DNA of 64,000 nt from Acidovorax temperans (lineage in GTDB: Bacteria > Pseudomonadota > Gammaproteobacteria > Burkholderiales > Burkholderiaceae_C), in the NCBI RefSeq assembly GCF_006716905.1, contig NZ_VFPV01000001.1, forward strand, positions 1,552,001 through 1,616,000, read 5' to 3'. The notes beneath the pieces are model-generated. The model saw only the letters and a program-made list of their open reading frames with translations. It made no database searches and was not told the origin of the DNA. Within the stretch, counting starts at the first letter, position 1; the number at the start of each line of letters is the position of its first letter. The position numbers and the translations under genes were made by a program. This document shows, piece by piece, positions 26,353 through 35,656 of this stretch.

Positions 26353-27624
26353 ATGCAAATTTACATGGTTGGCGGCGCGGTGCGTGACCGCCTTTTGGGC
26401 CGCCCCGTCAATGACCACGACTGGGTGGTGGTGGGTGCCACGCCCGAGCAGATGCTGGAACTGGGCTATTTGCCCGTGGGCCGCGATTTTCCGGTGTTTC
26501 TGCACCCTGAAACGCGCGAGGAATACGCGCTGGCCCGCACCGAGCGCAAGAGCGGGCGGGGCTACCGGGGCTTTGTGGTGGAGAGCTCGCCCAACGTCAC
26601 ACTGGAAGAAGACCTCTCCCGGCGCGATCTTACTATCAATTCCATAGCTAGCAGCGCTGATTCAACGGGCGCTACCGTACTATTTGATCCATATCACGGC
26701 GTGCAAGACCTGCAGGCCCGGCTGCTGCGGCATGTGACCGACTCGTTCCGCGAAGACCCGGTGCGCATCCTGCGCGTGGCCCGCTTTGCGGCGCGTTTTA
26801 CCGACTTCACCGTGGCACCGGAAACCATGCAGCTGATGCGCGAGATGGTGGAGCACGGCGAGGTGGACCACCTGGTGCCCGAGCGCGTGTGGCAGGAACT
26901 GGCGCGCGGCCTGATGGAAGCAAAGCCCTCGCGCATGTTCGAGGTGCTGCGCGAGTGCGGGGCGCTGCAGGTGCTGCTGCCCGAAGTGGCGCGCCTGTGG
27001 GGCGTGCCCCAGCCGCCCCTGCACCACCCCGAGGTGGACACCGGCGTGCACCTGATGATGGTGCTGGACATGGCCGCCCGGCTGAACGCGCCACTGGTGG
27101 TGCGCTTTGCCTGCCTGGCGCATGACTTTGGCAAAGGCACCACGCCAGCGAATATCCTGCCCCGCCACATTGGCCACGAGGAGCGCAGCGCCAAACTGCT
27201 GCGCAACGTGGCCGAACGGCTGCGCGTGCCCGTGGACTGCCGCGAAACCGCCGACGTGGTGGCGCGTGAGCACGGCAACATCCACCGCAGCGGCGACCTG
27301 GGCGCAGCAGCGCTGGTGCGCCTGCTGGAGCGCTGCGACGCCATCCGCAAGCCCGAGCGCTTTGCCGATGTGCTGCTGGCCTGCGAATGCGATGCGCGAG
27401 GCCGCCTGGGGTTTGAAGACGCCGCCTACCCGCAGCGCCCACGCCTGCTGGGGGTGCTGGCCGCCGTGCAAAGCGTGGTCACCCGCGACATTGCAGCCCA
27501 CGCTGCCGCCCATGGTCTGGCCGGCCCACAAGTGGGTCAACTCATCCACCAGGCGCGCATTGAAGCTGTGGCGCAGTGGCTGCACAGCGGTGCATCACCT
27601 TCGCCAGAACCCCACGGGGCCTAG
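26353..27624 (+). CDS. cca: CCA tRNA nucleotidyltransferase (multifunctional CCA protein)
   Basis: Adds or repairs the 3' CCA of tRNAs. The 423 residues have the class II polymerase-beta head: [20 protein letters not shown] with catalytic Asp21/Asp23, and the [10 protein letters not shown] template-region motif. An HD phosphohydrolase domain follows ([14 protein letters not shown]), as in the E. coli-type multifunctional enzyme. Residues about 95-113 ([20 protein letters not shown]) are encoded by an interspersed repeat copy (26631-26690); the E. coli segment is shorter by my recollection, so the repeat seems to have lengthened a surface loop without breaking the enzyme. Confidence 0.96.
   Translation: MQIYMVGGAVRDRLLGRPVNDHDWVVVGATPEQMLELGYLPVGRDFPVFLHPETREEYALARTERKSGRGYRGFVVESSPNVTLEEDLSRRDLTINSIASSADSTGATVLFDPYHGVQDLQARLLRHVTDSFREDPVRILRVARFAARFTDFTVAPETMQLMREMVEHGEVDHLVPERVWQELARGLMEAKPSRMFEVLRECGALQVLLPEVARLWGVPQPPLHHPEVDTGVHLMMVLDMAARLNAPLVVRFACLAHDFGKGTTPANILPRHIGHEERSAKLLRNVAERLRVPVDCRETADVVAREHGNIHRSGDLGAAALVRLLERCDAIRKPERFADVLLACECDARGRLGFEDAAYPQRPRLLGVLAAVQSVVTRDIAAHAAAHGLAGPQVGQLIHQARIEAVAQWLHSGASPSPEPHGA
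26631..26690. repeat. Interspersed palindromic repeat copy 3, inside cca
   Basis: ATAGCTAGCAGCGCTGATTC, then AACGGGCGCTACCGTACTATTTGAT. It keeps the ATAGCT-AGCGCT...GGCGCTA layout and the distal ATTTGAT. It is translated in frame as [15 protein letters not shown], the same frame as copy 5 in the hydroxylase/YhhN fusion (VAASAYSTSARDQFD). Confidence 0.75.
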
Positions 27625-27681
27625 ATCACGGCAGACGCGAGAGGCCGACAGCCCCCGGCAATATCGCTGTGGCTCGCGGAT

Positions 27682-28116
27682 TCACACCACCGAGCGTATC
27701 CAGCGCACGATGTCCGCAGCCCCCAGCGCGCCCGAAATGCGCGCCACCTCGCGCCCTTGCTGGAACAGGATCATGGTCGGAATGCTGCGGATGGCATAGC
27801 GCGCCGCAATGGCCTGGTGGTCTTCGGTGTTGAGCTTGGCCAGGCGCACGCCGGGTTCCAGCTCGCGGGCGGCCTGCGCAAAGGCGGGCGCCATCTGTCG
27901 GCAGGGACCACACCACGGGGCCCAGAAGTCCACCAGCACCGGGATATGGCTGCGCGCCACATGCTTGTCAAAGCTGGTCGCATCCAGCTCCAGCGGCGCC
28001 CCTGTAAAAAGTGGCTGATGGCATTGGCCGCAATCGGGCGCGCTGCCCAGGTCGGCGCTCTGCACGCGGTTGGTGGTATGGCAATGGGGGCAGACGATGT
28101 GCAGGGCTTCGGTCAT
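27682..28116 (-). CDS. trxC: Thioredoxin TrxC (thioredoxin 2)
   Basis: Zinc-containing cytoplasmic disulfide reductase of 144 residues. N-terminal cysteine pairs C9/C12 (CPHC) and C29/C32 (CGQC) form the Zn site of Trx2. The redox motif WCGPC (C69/C72) sits in LVDFWAPWCGPCRQMAPAFA, and the cis-Pro in IRSIPTMILF. The start MTEALHIVCPHC at 28116 fits the family. TrxC is OxyR-regulated in enterobacteria; no OxyR-like site was identified here. It is divergent from otsB. Confidence 0.94.
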   Translation of the reverse strand: MTEALHIVCPHCHTTNRVQSADLGSAPDCGQCHQPLFTGAPLELDATSFDKHVARSHIPVLVDFWAPWCGPCRQMAPAFAQAARELEPGVRLAKLNTEDHQAIAARYAIRSIPTMILFQQGREVARISGALGAADIVRWIRSVV

Positions 28117-28304
28117 GGCGCGGCAAGGGTTAGGGGCAAAAAGCTTGCTGATCACATGGCGCCGCAGGTGCGCTGTTTCAAGAGTATGCGTTGCCATCTG
28201 CGGCCACCCCCGTTGCAACCGGTCGCAGACCTTGCGCGCGTTTACCAGCCCTGAATCCCCCTGGTGGCCGTGCCTGCATTGCAGCGTCTGCTATGGTTTG
28301 GCGC

Positions 28305-29042
28305 ATGCAGCTGCTCCCCACACTGACAACTGCCCATGCGCTTTTTCTGGATTTCGATGGCACGCTCACCGAGCTGGCGCCGCGCCCTGAGGCGGTGCGC
28401 GTCGCCTCGGGGCTGATTCCCACGCTGTCATCGCTGCACGCCCAGCTGGGTGGCGCGCTGGCTATCGTGACCGGCAGGCCCGAAGCCGATATCGACGGAT
28501 TTCTGGCGCCGCTGCGCCTGCCACTGGCGAGCGAACATGGGGCCCAATACCGCCTCTTTGACACTTCGGTGCCCGCCACCGCACCACCCGCCCTGGAGCC
28601 CGTCTTGCAGGCCGCCCAGGCCCTGGCCGCGCGCCACCCCGGCCTGCTGGTGGAGACCAAACGCGTGAGCGTCGCCCTGCACTACCGCCTGGCGCCCCAC
28701 CTCGAATCCCTGTGCCACGACACGCTGGTGCAAGCCATGCGCGAGGTGGACGGTGTGGAACTGCTGCGCGGCAAATGTGTCTTTGAAGTGAAACCCCGTG
28801 GCGTTCACAAGGGCCAGGCCATCATCGACTTCATGACGCAGCCCCCCTTTGCGGGCCGCACGCCGGTCTTTGTGGGCGATGACGTTACCGACGAGGCCGG
28901 CTTTGCCGCTGTGCAGTCGCTGGGCGGCTGGGGCATCAAGGTGGGCGAAGGGCCCACCATGGCACAACACCGCTGCATGACATCAGCCGCACTGCGGGGC
29001 TGGCTGTCGTCTGCACGCACAACGCTGGAGCGCGAACGATGA
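28305..29042 (+). CDS. otsB: Trehalose-6-phosphate phosphatase
   Basis: HAD phosphatase completing trehalose synthesis. The 245 residues start MQLLPTLTTAHALFLDFDGT. Motif I is FLDFDGTLTELAP, motif II is ALAIVTGRPEAD, and motifs III/IV are GVHKGQAI and VFVGDDVTDEAGF. It is first in a three-gene trehalose set; its stop overlaps the GH15 start by 4 bp (ATGA). The start is upheld by the position of motif I near the N-terminus; the upstream open frame has no family likeness. Confidence 0.94.
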   Translation: MQLLPTLTTAHALFLDFDGTLTELAPRPEAVRVASGLIPTLSSLHAQLGGALAIVTGRPEADIDGFLAPLRLPLASEHGAQYRLFDTSVPATAPPALEPVLQAAQALAARHPGLLVETKRVSVALHYRLAPHLESLCHDTLVQAMREVDGVELLRGKCVFEVKPRGVHKGQAIIDFMTQPPFAGRTPVFVGDDVTDEAGFAAVQSLGGWGIKVGEGPTMAQHRCMTSAALRGWLSSARTTLERER

Positions 29043-30844
29043 ACACCGCCACCACACACCCCCAAGCGGGCTCGCTCAACCTTGGGATGATCGGCAACTG
29101 CGCCATCAGCGCACTCATCGACGACCACGCCCGCATGGTGTGGTGCTGCCTGCCGCGCTTTGATGGCGATCCGGTGTTCAACGCCCTGCTGCAGCCCGGG
29201 GATGAGGGCAGCCACTTTGCGATCGAGGTGGAAGACCTGGCATCGGCCCACCAGTGGTACGAGCCGAACACCGCCATCCTGCGCACGCAGTTATTCGACA
29301 AGGCGGGACATGGCATCGAGATCACCGACTTTGCGCCGCGCTTTTACAATCGCTCGCGCTACTTCCGGCCCATGACGCTGGTGCGCCGGGTGCGGCCCAT
29401 CCAGGGCGCGCCGCGCATCCGGGTGGCGCTCAAGGTGCGCTACGACTGGGGCCAGACCACGCCCGAGATCACGCGCGGCAGCAACCACATCCGCTATGTG
29501 GGCGAGGGCATGACACTGCGCCTGTCCACCGATGCACCGGTGTCGCATGTGCTGTCGGGCCAGGCGTTTGTGCTCACGCGCGAACACAATTTTTTGCTGG
29601 GAGCCGACGAAACTCTGGTGGACGGCATTGCCGACACGGCCCGCCACTTCGAGCAGGAGACCACGGCCTACTGGCGCAGCTGGAGCCGCGCGCTGGCCAT
29701 CCCGCTGGAGTGGCAGGACGCGGTGATCCGCGCAGCCATCACGCTCAAGCTGTCGCTGTACGAAGAAACCGGCGCCATCGTGGCTGCCATGACGACCAGC
29801 ATCCCCGAGTCCGCCCACAGCGGCCGCAACTGGGACTACCGCTACTGCTGGCTGCGCGATGCGTTTTTTGTGGTGCGCGCGCTCAACAGCATCTCTGAAG
29901 TGGGCACCATGGAGGACTACCTGCGCTGGTTGAGCAACGTGGTGGTGGAAGGCGGCGACGGCCACATCCAGCCGCTCTTTGGCATCGGGTTGGAGAAAGA
30001 CCTGCCCGAAAGCTTTGTGCCCCAGCTGGCGGGCTACCGGGGCATGGGCCCGGTGCGCGTGGGCAACCAGGCGGCCGAGCATTTTCAGCACGACGTGTAC
30101 GGCAACATCGTGCTGGGCGCGGCCCAGGCCTTTCATGACCACCGCCTGCTGCACCGCGCGGGCTTGGCCGAATTCAAGCGGCTGGAACAGGTGGGCGACA
30201 ACGCCGTGCGCGTGTACGGCCAGCCCGACGCGGGCATGTGGGAGCTGCGCACGCGCGCCCGGGTACACACCTCGTCGGCCCTGATGAGCTGGGCCGCCTG
30301 CGACCGGCTGGCCAAGATCGCCGCCACGCTGCAGCTGGCCGACCGCGCCAGCCACTGGCAGCACCATGCCGACCGCATGCGCGCCGAGATTCTCGACCAA
30401 TCGTGGTGCGAAGAACGCCAGGCGTTTGCCGAGAGCTTTGGCGGGCACGAGCTGGACGCCAGCGTGCTGCTGATGGCCGAGGTGGGTCTCATCGACCCCA
30501 AGGATCCGCGCTTTGTGAGCACCGTGGAGGCCATGGAAAAGAGCCTGTGCGATGGCCCCTACATGCGGCGCTACGAGGCGGCCGACGACTTCGGCAAGCC
30601 CGAGACGGCCTTCAACATCTGCACCTTCTGGCGCATCGACGCGCTGGCGCGCATTGGCCGCAAGGCCGAGGCGCGGGCCATCTTCGAGACCATGCTGGCC
30701 GCCCGCAACCCGCTGGGCCTGCTGTCGGAAGACACCCACCCCGACACCCGCGAGATGTGGGGCAACTTCCCGCAGACCTATTCGATGGTGGGCGTGATCA
30801 ACGCCGCCGTGCGCCTGTCGGCGCCCTGGGACAGCGTGATTTGA
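29039..30844 (+). CDS. Glycoside hydrolase family 15 protein (glucoamylase/trehalase-like)
   Basis: Cytoplasmic GH15 enzyme of 601 residues with no signal peptide. An N-terminal beta-sandwich region (about 10-220) precedes an (alpha/alpha)6 barrel. Barrel signatures are HSGRNWDYRYCWLRDAFFVV, IQPLFGIG and GLLSEDTHPDTREMWGNFPQ, where the acidic residues of the active site are expected. Related proteins hydrolyse alpha-glucosidic bonds, in some actinobacteria trehalose. Being sandwiched and overlapped between otsB and otsA points to trehalose or maltodextrin turnover, but specificity cannot be read from sequence. Confidence 0.88.
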   Translation: MNTATTHPQAGSLNLGMIGNCAISALIDDHARMVWCCLPRFDGDPVFNALLQPGDEGSHFAIEVEDLASAHQWYEPNTAILRTQLFDKAGHGIEITDFAPRFYNRSRYFRPMTLVRRVRPIQGAPRIRVALKVRYDWGQTTPEITRGSNHIRYVGEGMTLRLSTDAPVSHVLSGQAFVLTREHNFLLGADETLVDGIADTARHFEQETTAYWRSWSRALAIPLEWQDAVIRAAITLKLSLYEETGAIVAAMTTSIPESAHSGRNWDYRYCWLRDAFFVVRALNSISEVGTMEDYLRWLSNVVVEGGDGHIQPLFGIGLEKDLPESFVPQLAGYRGMGPVRVGNQAAEHFQHDVYGNIVLGAAQAFHDHRLLHRAGLAEFKRLEQVGDNAVRVYGQPDAGMWELRTRARVHTSSALMSWAACDRLAKIAATLQLADRASHWQHHADRMRAEILDQSWCEERQAFAESFGGHELDASVLLMAEVGLIDPKDPRFVSTVEAMEKSLCDGPYMRRYEAADDFGKPETAFNICTFWRIDALARIGRKAEARAIFETMLAARNPLGLLSEDTHPDTREMWGNFPQTYSMVGVINAAVRLSAPWDSVI

Positions 30845-30892
30845 GGCGCTGTCCGACAGCGGTGGGGACCGATCTACAACGATGATCGGTCC

Positions 30893-32272
30893 ATGAGCCG
30901 CCTCGTCGTCATCTCCAACCGCCTTGCCGATCCGCGCAAGCCCGCCGCCGGGGGCTTGGCCGTGGCCCTGGGTGAAGCCCTCAACCAGACCGGAGGGCTC
31001 TGGTTTGGCTGGAGCGGCACGGTGGTGGAGGGCGGCACACCCGGCGAGAGCGAATTGCACACCCGCCAGGCCGGCCCCGTCACCCTGGCCACCGTGGACT
31101 TGTGCCGCGAAGACCACGACAGCTACTACCACGGCTACAGCAACAGCGTGCTGTGGCCGGTGTTCCATTACCGGCTGGACCTGGCCGACTTCAACGCTAG
31201 CTACATCGCAGGCTACCGCCGCGTGAACCAGATGTTTGCGCGCAAGCTGCTGCCGCTGCTGCGCGACGACGATGTGATCTGGGTGCACGACTACCACCTG
31301 ATCCCGCTGGCCGCCGAGCTGCGCGCCATGGGCTGCAAGCAGCGCATCGGGTTCTTTCTGCACATCCCCATGCCGCCGCCGCTCATCATGGCGGCCATCC
31401 CGCAGCACGAATGGCTGATGCGTTCGCTGTTCGCCTACGACCTGGTGGGCCTGCAAAGCGAGGCCGATGTGGCGCATTTCACGCGCTATGTGCGCAACGA
31501 AGGAGGCGCCGAAGCGGTGGACGAAAAGCGCGTGCGCGCCTTTGGCGCCACGGTGGTGGTGCAGTCGTTTCCCATCGGTATCGACGTGGACGAATTCACG
31601 CGCCTCACGCACGCCCCCGACGCGGTGGAGACTTACGAGAACATGCGCGATGAGTATTCGCGCAGGCGCCTGCTGCTGGGCATTGACCGGCTCGACTACT
31701 CCAAGGGCATCCCGCATCGCGTGCGCGCCTTCCGCGAGCTGCTGGACCGTTACCCCGAAAACCGGGGCAGCGCGACGATGATCATGATCGCCTCGCCCAG
31801 CCGCGATGACGTGCACGCCTATGCCGACCTGCGCCAGGAGCTGGAGGGCCTGTGCGGCTCGGTCAACGGCGACTATGGCGAGCTGGACTGGATGCCCGTG
31901 CGCTACATCCACCGCATGGTGGCGCGCAAACGCGTGCCGGGCCTGTGCCGCGCCGCCGCCGTGGGGCTGGTCACCCCGCTGCGCGACGGCATGAACCTGG
32001 TGGCCAAGGAATATGTGGTGGCGCAAGACCCGGACAACCCCGGCGTGCTGGTGCTGTCACGCTTTGCCGGTGCGGCAGAGCAGCTGAAAGAAGCACTGCT
32101 GGTGAACCCCTACGACCCCCAGGGCATGGCCGACAGCATCCAGCAGGCGCTGCAGATGCCGCTGGCCGAGCGGCAGGCGCGCCACCAGAAGCTCATGGCG
32201 CGCATCAAGGAACACGATGTGCACTGGTGGCGCAAGGCATTCATGGATGCGCTGCAGGCCTCTGCGGACTGA
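30893..32272 (+). CDS. otsA: Trehalose-6-phosphate synthase (UDP-forming)
   Basis: GT20 glycosyltransferase making trehalose-6-phosphate from UDP-glucose and glucose-6-phosphate; osmoprotection and stress. The 459 residues begin [20 protein letters not shown], with the substrate loop GGLAVAL, then [12 protein letters not shown], the nucleotide-sugar motif [18 protein letters not shown] and [20 protein letters not shown] with KEYVVAQ. It is the third gene of otsB-GH15-otsA, 48 bp after GH15, probably one transcript. Confidence 0.96.
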   Translation: MSRLVVISNRLADPRKPAAGGLAVALGEALNQTGGLWFGWSGTVVEGGTPGESELHTRQAGPVTLATVDLCREDHDSYYHGYSNSVLWPVFHYRLDLADFNASYIAGYRRVNQMFARKLLPLLRDDDVIWVHDYHLIPLAAELRAMGCKQRIGFFLHIPMPPPLIMAAIPQHEWLMRSLFAYDLVGLQSEADVAHFTRYVRNEGGAEAVDEKRVRAFGATVVVQSFPIGIDVDEFTRLTHAPDAVETYENMRDEYSRRRLLLGIDRLDYSKGIPHRVRAFRELLDRYPENRGSATMIMIASPSRDDVHAYADLRQELEGLCGSVNGDYGELDWMPVRYIHRMVARKRVPGLCRAAAVGLVTPLRDGMNLVAKEYVVAQDPDNPGVLVLSRFAGAAEQLKEALLVNPYDPQGMADSIQQALQMPLAERQARHQKLMARIKEHDVHWWRKAFMDALQASAD

Positions 32273-32323
32273 AGCCATTGACACCCGTCACAGAGGGCGC
32301 TCAGACCTCTCCTGCAATCCCGC

Positions 32324-32518
32324 TCACACCCACTTGGCAATCAGGCTGACCACAAAGCTGAGCAGCACGGTGCTGGCCAGCGGAATGAACCAGTCGCGCC
32401 CAAACAGCTTGAACTTGAAGTCGCCCGGCAGGCGGCCCAGCCCCAGGCGCTGCAGCAGCGGCGACAGGCCGTTGATGAACACCAGCGCGAGGAAGATGAC
32501 GATGAGCCAGCGGAGCAT
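32324..32518 (-). CDS. DUF2905 family small membrane protein
   Basis: A 64-residue protein with two hydrophobic helices (about 3-19 and 46-62) around a basic loop GLGRLPGDFKFKLFGRDWF that is the DUF2905 hallmark. Function unknown. It lies 15 bp downstream of the MidA-like methyltransferase gene on the same strand and is probably co-transcribed. It is convergent with otsA, 51 bp away. Confidence 0.88.
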   Translation of the reverse strand: MLRWLIVIFLALVFINGLSPLLQRLGLGRLPGDFKFKLFGRDWFIPLASTVLLSFVVSLIAKWV

Positions 32519-32533
32519 GGGGTGCCTGCGCAG

Positions 32534-33631
32534 TCAAAGCCGGTGCGACCGGTCTCCGCGCGAAAACCCCACGGGCTCCCACGCATCGCCCGCGCCCAGG
32601 GCCAACACCTTGAACAGCTCGCCCATTTCGTGCTCCATGATCAATTTGGCCGCTGTCGCCCGCTCCGCTTGCGCGAGCAGCTCCATTTTTGATAGCAAAC
32701 CGCAGTTGATGAGAAAGTGCGCCTGGGTGGTGTAGCCCAGCACCTGCATACCCGCCTCTTGCGCGGCCAGAGCCATGGCGGTGAAGTTGACGTGGGCGGT
32801 GATGTCCTTGCGGCCCACATCGACGAGCGGGTCGCCGTCGGCCAAATGGCCCTGGTGGCACATCACCGTGCCCATATGACGCTGGGGGTGGTAGTACTCG
32901 TCTTCGCCAAAGCCATAGTCCAGCAAGAAGGCCCCACCCCGCTCCAGACGGTCGGCCAGCATGCGGATGAAGCCTTCGCCCTGGGCGTGGATTTCGGTCA
33001 GGTAGTCCTGCGGGCCTTCGATATCGATGGGCGGGCGCAGGTCGGTGGGGCGGTCGGCCCAGGCAAAACTGCCGTCTTCTGCCACCACCACACCGCGCTC
33101 GTGCCACACACCGCCTTGCTGGCCACCGTGGCGCGCCAGAAGTTGCACAGGCATGGCATCCAACACCTCATTGCCCACCACCACGCCGCTGAACTTTTCG
33201 GGCAGCGCATCCACCCAGCGCAGCTTGTGGGCGTGAGCGATCAGCTTAGCCTGCTGGCGGGCCCGCAGGCTGCCGGACAAGTCGACGATGGTGTAGCGCT
33301 GCACCTGGTCGCCCAACGCATCCAGCAACTGCAGCGCCAGCGCGCCGGAGCCTGCGCCAAACTCCCAAACTTCATGGGTGCCAGTGCGCTCCAGCGCCTC
33401 GCCCACCTGCACGGCCAGCGTCTGGCCGAACAGGGGCGTGAGCTCGGGCGCGGTCACAAAGTCGCTGCCCGATTCGGGCAGGGCGCCGAATTTGGTGGAG
33501 TCGTTGGCGTAGTAGCCCAGGCCGGGCGTGTACAGAGCCAAGGCCATGAAGCGGTCAAAACCCAGCCATCCACCCTCGGCGGCAATGGCCTGGGCAATGT
33601 GTTCAGCAAGTTCTTCAGTGAGGACAGTCAT
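32534..33631 (-). CDS. MidA/NDUFAF7-family class I SAM-dependent methyltransferase
   Basis: COG1565-type methyltransferase of 365 residues; the mitochondrial homologue NDUFAF7 dimethylates an arginine of complex I subunit NDUFS2, while bacterial substrates are not settled. The SAM motif I is VWEFGAGSGALALQLL; other hallmarks are GFDRFMALALYTPGLGYY, VVVGNEVLDAMPV and DITAHVNFTAMA. The start MTVLTEELAEHIAQ at 33631 fits. The stretch LLSKMELLAQAERATAAKL is encoded by a degenerate repeat copy at 32640-32700. It is divergent from the next gene by 38 bp. Confidence 0.9.
   Translation of the reverse strand: MTVLTEELAEHIAQAIAAEGGWLGFDRFMALALYTPGLGYYANDSTKFGALPESGSDFVTAPELTPLFGQTLAVQVGEALERTGTHEVWEFGAGSGALALQLLDALGDQVQRYTIVDLSGSLRARQQAKLIAHAHKLRWVDALPEKFSGVVVGNEVLDAMPVQLLARHGGQQGGVWHERGVVVAEDGSFAWADRPTDLRPPIDIEGPQDYLTEIHAQGEGFIRMLADRLERGGAFLLDYGFGEDEYYHPQRHMGTVMCHQGHLADGDPLVDVGRKDITAHVNFTAMALAAQEAGMQVLGYTTQAHFLINCGLLSKMELLAQAERATAAKLIMEHEMGELFKVLALGAGDAWEPVGFSRGDRSHRL
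32640..32700. repeat. Interspersed palindromic repeat copy 4 (degenerate), inside the MidA-like gene
   Basis: The right half CGCTTGCGCGAGCAGCTCC followed by ATTTTTGATAGCAAAC matches the GCGCAAGCAGCT...TTTTTGATAGC side of the family. The left half (ATTTGGCCGCTGTCGCCCGC) is eroded. It is fully coding on the minus strand. This is the least certain copy. Confidence 0.5.
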
Positions 33632-33669
33632 AATTCGCCCGCCGACAAAACGCCCTCTATGCACACCAC

Positions 33670-34455
33670 ATGAGCGATTCATCCAACCCTTCTAGCGCAC
33701 AGCCCTCGTCTGAGGTCGTGCGTTGGTTACAGTCTTTGGCGCTGCCCTTGTGGGCGCGTGGAGTTCTGGTCATTGTATTTCTCGCCGTCATGCTGGGCGG
33801 CCTCGGGTTGGTGGTATGGGCCGTCTTCAACCGGGACAAAGAGTCCATGACAGCAGCCATCAGCCTGCTCACCGTAGCGCTGCCTGTCAGCCTTATTGTG
33901 ATCGGGCTGGTGTTTGGTCAACGCAGCGAAAAACGCCTTGCCAACATTACCCATACCATTCTCGATAAGCTCATTCCTCAGCAAGTACAAGAAATTGCCT
34001 GCCAGTCACGAAAGCTCCAGCTCACACCACTTCTGCGCACGGGATGCAGAGCGACCTACACACTGACCGCACAGCAAGGACATAATTCACTCAAGTCTCC
34101 ACTGCGGTTCAGCGTAGAGTTGAATGTGCGCAAGGTGAATGTGATGTTCAGCCTGCCTGACGCCATCCAACCTGCAGGGCCGCTGGATAAAAATCCGGCA
34201 CTTTCGGCCTACCAGCATGTGATTGCCGGGGCCCAAGCAGAGGGCTACCGCTTGAACTCCGAGTTGGCAGAGTACGGCGGCGAAGATGGCGGCAGAGCCC
34301 TGCTTTTCTTCCGTGCTCTTCCTGATGATTTCTTGCTGCGCCCCATGGAAAAACTCTACTTTACACAGGATCTGGGTTTTTTTGTACGCGGCATCCTTGA
34401 AGCACAGGAAACAACCCCACCCTCTACAGCTGCACCCATTGCAAAACTCACATGA
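33670..34455 (+). CDS. Unrecognised two-helix membrane protein
   Basis: A 261-residue protein I cannot place in a family. Two membrane helices follow each other: ARGVLVIVFLAVMLGGLGLV (about 29-48) and SLLTVALPVSLIVIGLVF (about 65-82). A cytosolic or periplasmic domain of about 175 residues with mixed alpha/beta character follows, including CRATYTLTAQQ and FSVELNVRKVNVMFSLP. GC and codon bias look weaker than the neighbours. Its stop overlaps the SDR start by 4 bp, so it is translationally coupled to the SDR/FolB genes. Confidence 0.75.
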   Translation: MSDSSNPSSAQPSSEVVRWLQSLALPLWARGVLVIVFLAVMLGGLGLVVWAVFNRDKESMTAAISLLTVALPVSLIVIGLVFGQRSEKRLANITHTILDKLIPQQVQEIACQSRKLQLTPLLRTGCRATYTLTAQQGHNSLKSPLRFSVELNVRKVNVMFSLPDAIQPAGPLDKNPALSAYQHVIAGAQAEGYRLNSELAEYGGEDGGRALLFFRALPDDFLLRPMEKLYFTQDLGFFVRGILEAQETTPPSTAAPIAKLT

Positions 34456-35243
34456 ACAATAAAAACTGGGTTTTGATCACCGGGGGCGCCCACCGGCTTG
34501 GCCGAGAAATCGCCCTGGCTTTCGCCAAAGCGGGCTGGAGCGTTCTGTGCCACTACCGCACATCGAAAGACAGCGCACAGAAAACCCGACAGGAAGTGCA
34601 AGATGCTGGAGCAGACTGCCTGCTGGTGGACATGGATCTTGCCCAAGACAATGCGGCAGAGCTGCTGATGGATCAGTGCGTGCAGCTCACTGGACAGCCT
34701 CCGCAGTGCATCGTCAACAACGCTTCGATTTTCGAGGCGGATGACGCACCCTCGGCAACCGCCGAGGGACTGCAAAGGCACTTCCAGGTCAACACGGTAA
34801 CTCCGCTGCTTTTGGCCAATGCCCTCTACAACCGAGTGCGCCAAGGATCTGGCGTTGCCCACGGGACACATTGCGTAATCCATGTGCTGGATCAGAAAGT
34901 GCACAACCTGAATCCCGATTATTTCTCCTACACCGTCAGCAAGCTGGCGCTGGAGCGCAGCGTGGCGCTGCAGGCGCAGGCACTGGCTCCCACAGTCAGG
35001 GTGTGTGGACTCTCGCCAGGACTGATGTATCTCAGTGGCCCACAAACCCAGACCAATTTCGACAAAGCCAGCTTGGTTAACCTAGTTCAAAAACGCATTG
35101 ACCCCGCAGATGTGGCCCAAGGGGCGCTATTCATGGCACAAAACCCCAGCATCAATGGCTGCACACTCAGAACAGACAACGGCCAGCACCTCATTCCATT
35201 GAGCAGGGATGTGATGTGGGCCATCGAAGAGGCTGCCCATTAA
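34452..35243 (+). CDS. SDR family oxidoreductase (pteridine-reductase/FolM-like)
   Basis: NAD(P)-dependent short-chain reductase of 263 residues. The Rossmann motif is LITGGAHRLGREIALAFAKA; the GGxxRLG form plus HYRTSKDSA resembles pteridine reductases and FolM (dihydromonapterin reductase). NNASIFEADD is the NNAS motif, and the YxxxK active site is YFSYTVSKLALERS. VCGLSPGLMYLSGPQT is the post-active-site loop. It overlaps the upstream membrane-protein gene by 4 bp and the downstream FolB-like gene by 1 bp (TAATG). The pterin role is inferred from sequence likeness and from two FolB-like neighbours. Confidence 0.85.
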   Translation: MNNKNWVLITGGAHRLGREIALAFAKAGWSVLCHYRTSKDSAQKTRQEVQDAGADCLLVDMDLAQDNAAELLMDQCVQLTGQPPQCIVNNASIFEADDAPSATAEGLQRHFQVNTVTPLLLANALYNRVRQGSGVAHGTHCVIHVLDQKVHNLNPDYFSYTVSKLALERSVALQAQALAPTVRVCGLSPGLMYLSGPQTQTNFDKASLVNLVQKRIDPADVAQGALFMAQNPSINGCTLRTDNGQHLIPLSRDVMWAIEEAAH

Positions 35244-35656
35244 TGAACTCCATTCTTCTGGCCTTTGGAGCCATAGACCCACGACTGGCCACAGATTGCC
35301 GTGCACTGAGCCTGCGCCAGCATGAGGTGATGGTTCGCATTGGTGTACACGACTTTGAACGTACCGCACCACAGCGCATCTGGTTTGATGTGGATCTGTG
35401 CGTGAAGCTCGAACTGGCCCCTGCCACCCAAGACGACATCTCGGAAACCGTCGATTACGACTTTGTCCGGAAAACGATTTTTGAATGCGTCGGCGAGCGG
35501 CATCACGAATTACAAGAAACCCTTTGTGATGGGATTTGTGATGCATTGCTCCAGCGGCAAGAGATTCATGCCGTGCGTGTTTCCACCCGAAAGCCCGATG
35601 TCTACCCCGACTGCACGTCAGTGGGGGTAGAACGGGTAGCCATCAACCCCTGGTGA
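35243..35656 (+). CDS. FolB-like protein 1 (dihydroneopterin aldolase/epimerase family)
   Basis: A 137-residue FolB/FolX-family protein. The start at 35243 overlaps the SDR stop by one base (TAATG). The active-site Glu is kept in VRIGVHDFERTAPQ and the catalytic Lys in VSTRKPDVYPDC, matching E. coli FolB Glu22 and Lys100. VDYDFVRKTIFECV is the family dimer/tunnel segment. It could be the aldolase or the FolX-type dihydroneopterin-triphosphate epimerase; coupling to a FolM-like SDR fits a dihydromonapterin route. It is weakly similar to the next FolB-like protein, with less GC-biased codons. Confidence 0.8.
   Translation: MNSILLAFGAIDPRLATDCRALSLRQHEVMVRIGVHDFERTAPQRIWFDVDLCVKLELAPATQDDISETVDYDFVRKTIFECVGERHHELQETLCDGICDALLQRQEIHAVRVSTRKPDVYPDCTSVGVERVAINPW

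Noticed and set aside
29291..32026. 911-codon frame opposite the GH15 and otsA genes
   Set aside because: It spans two real genes antisense, is rich in His/Val/Gly as expected of shadows, and has no domain.
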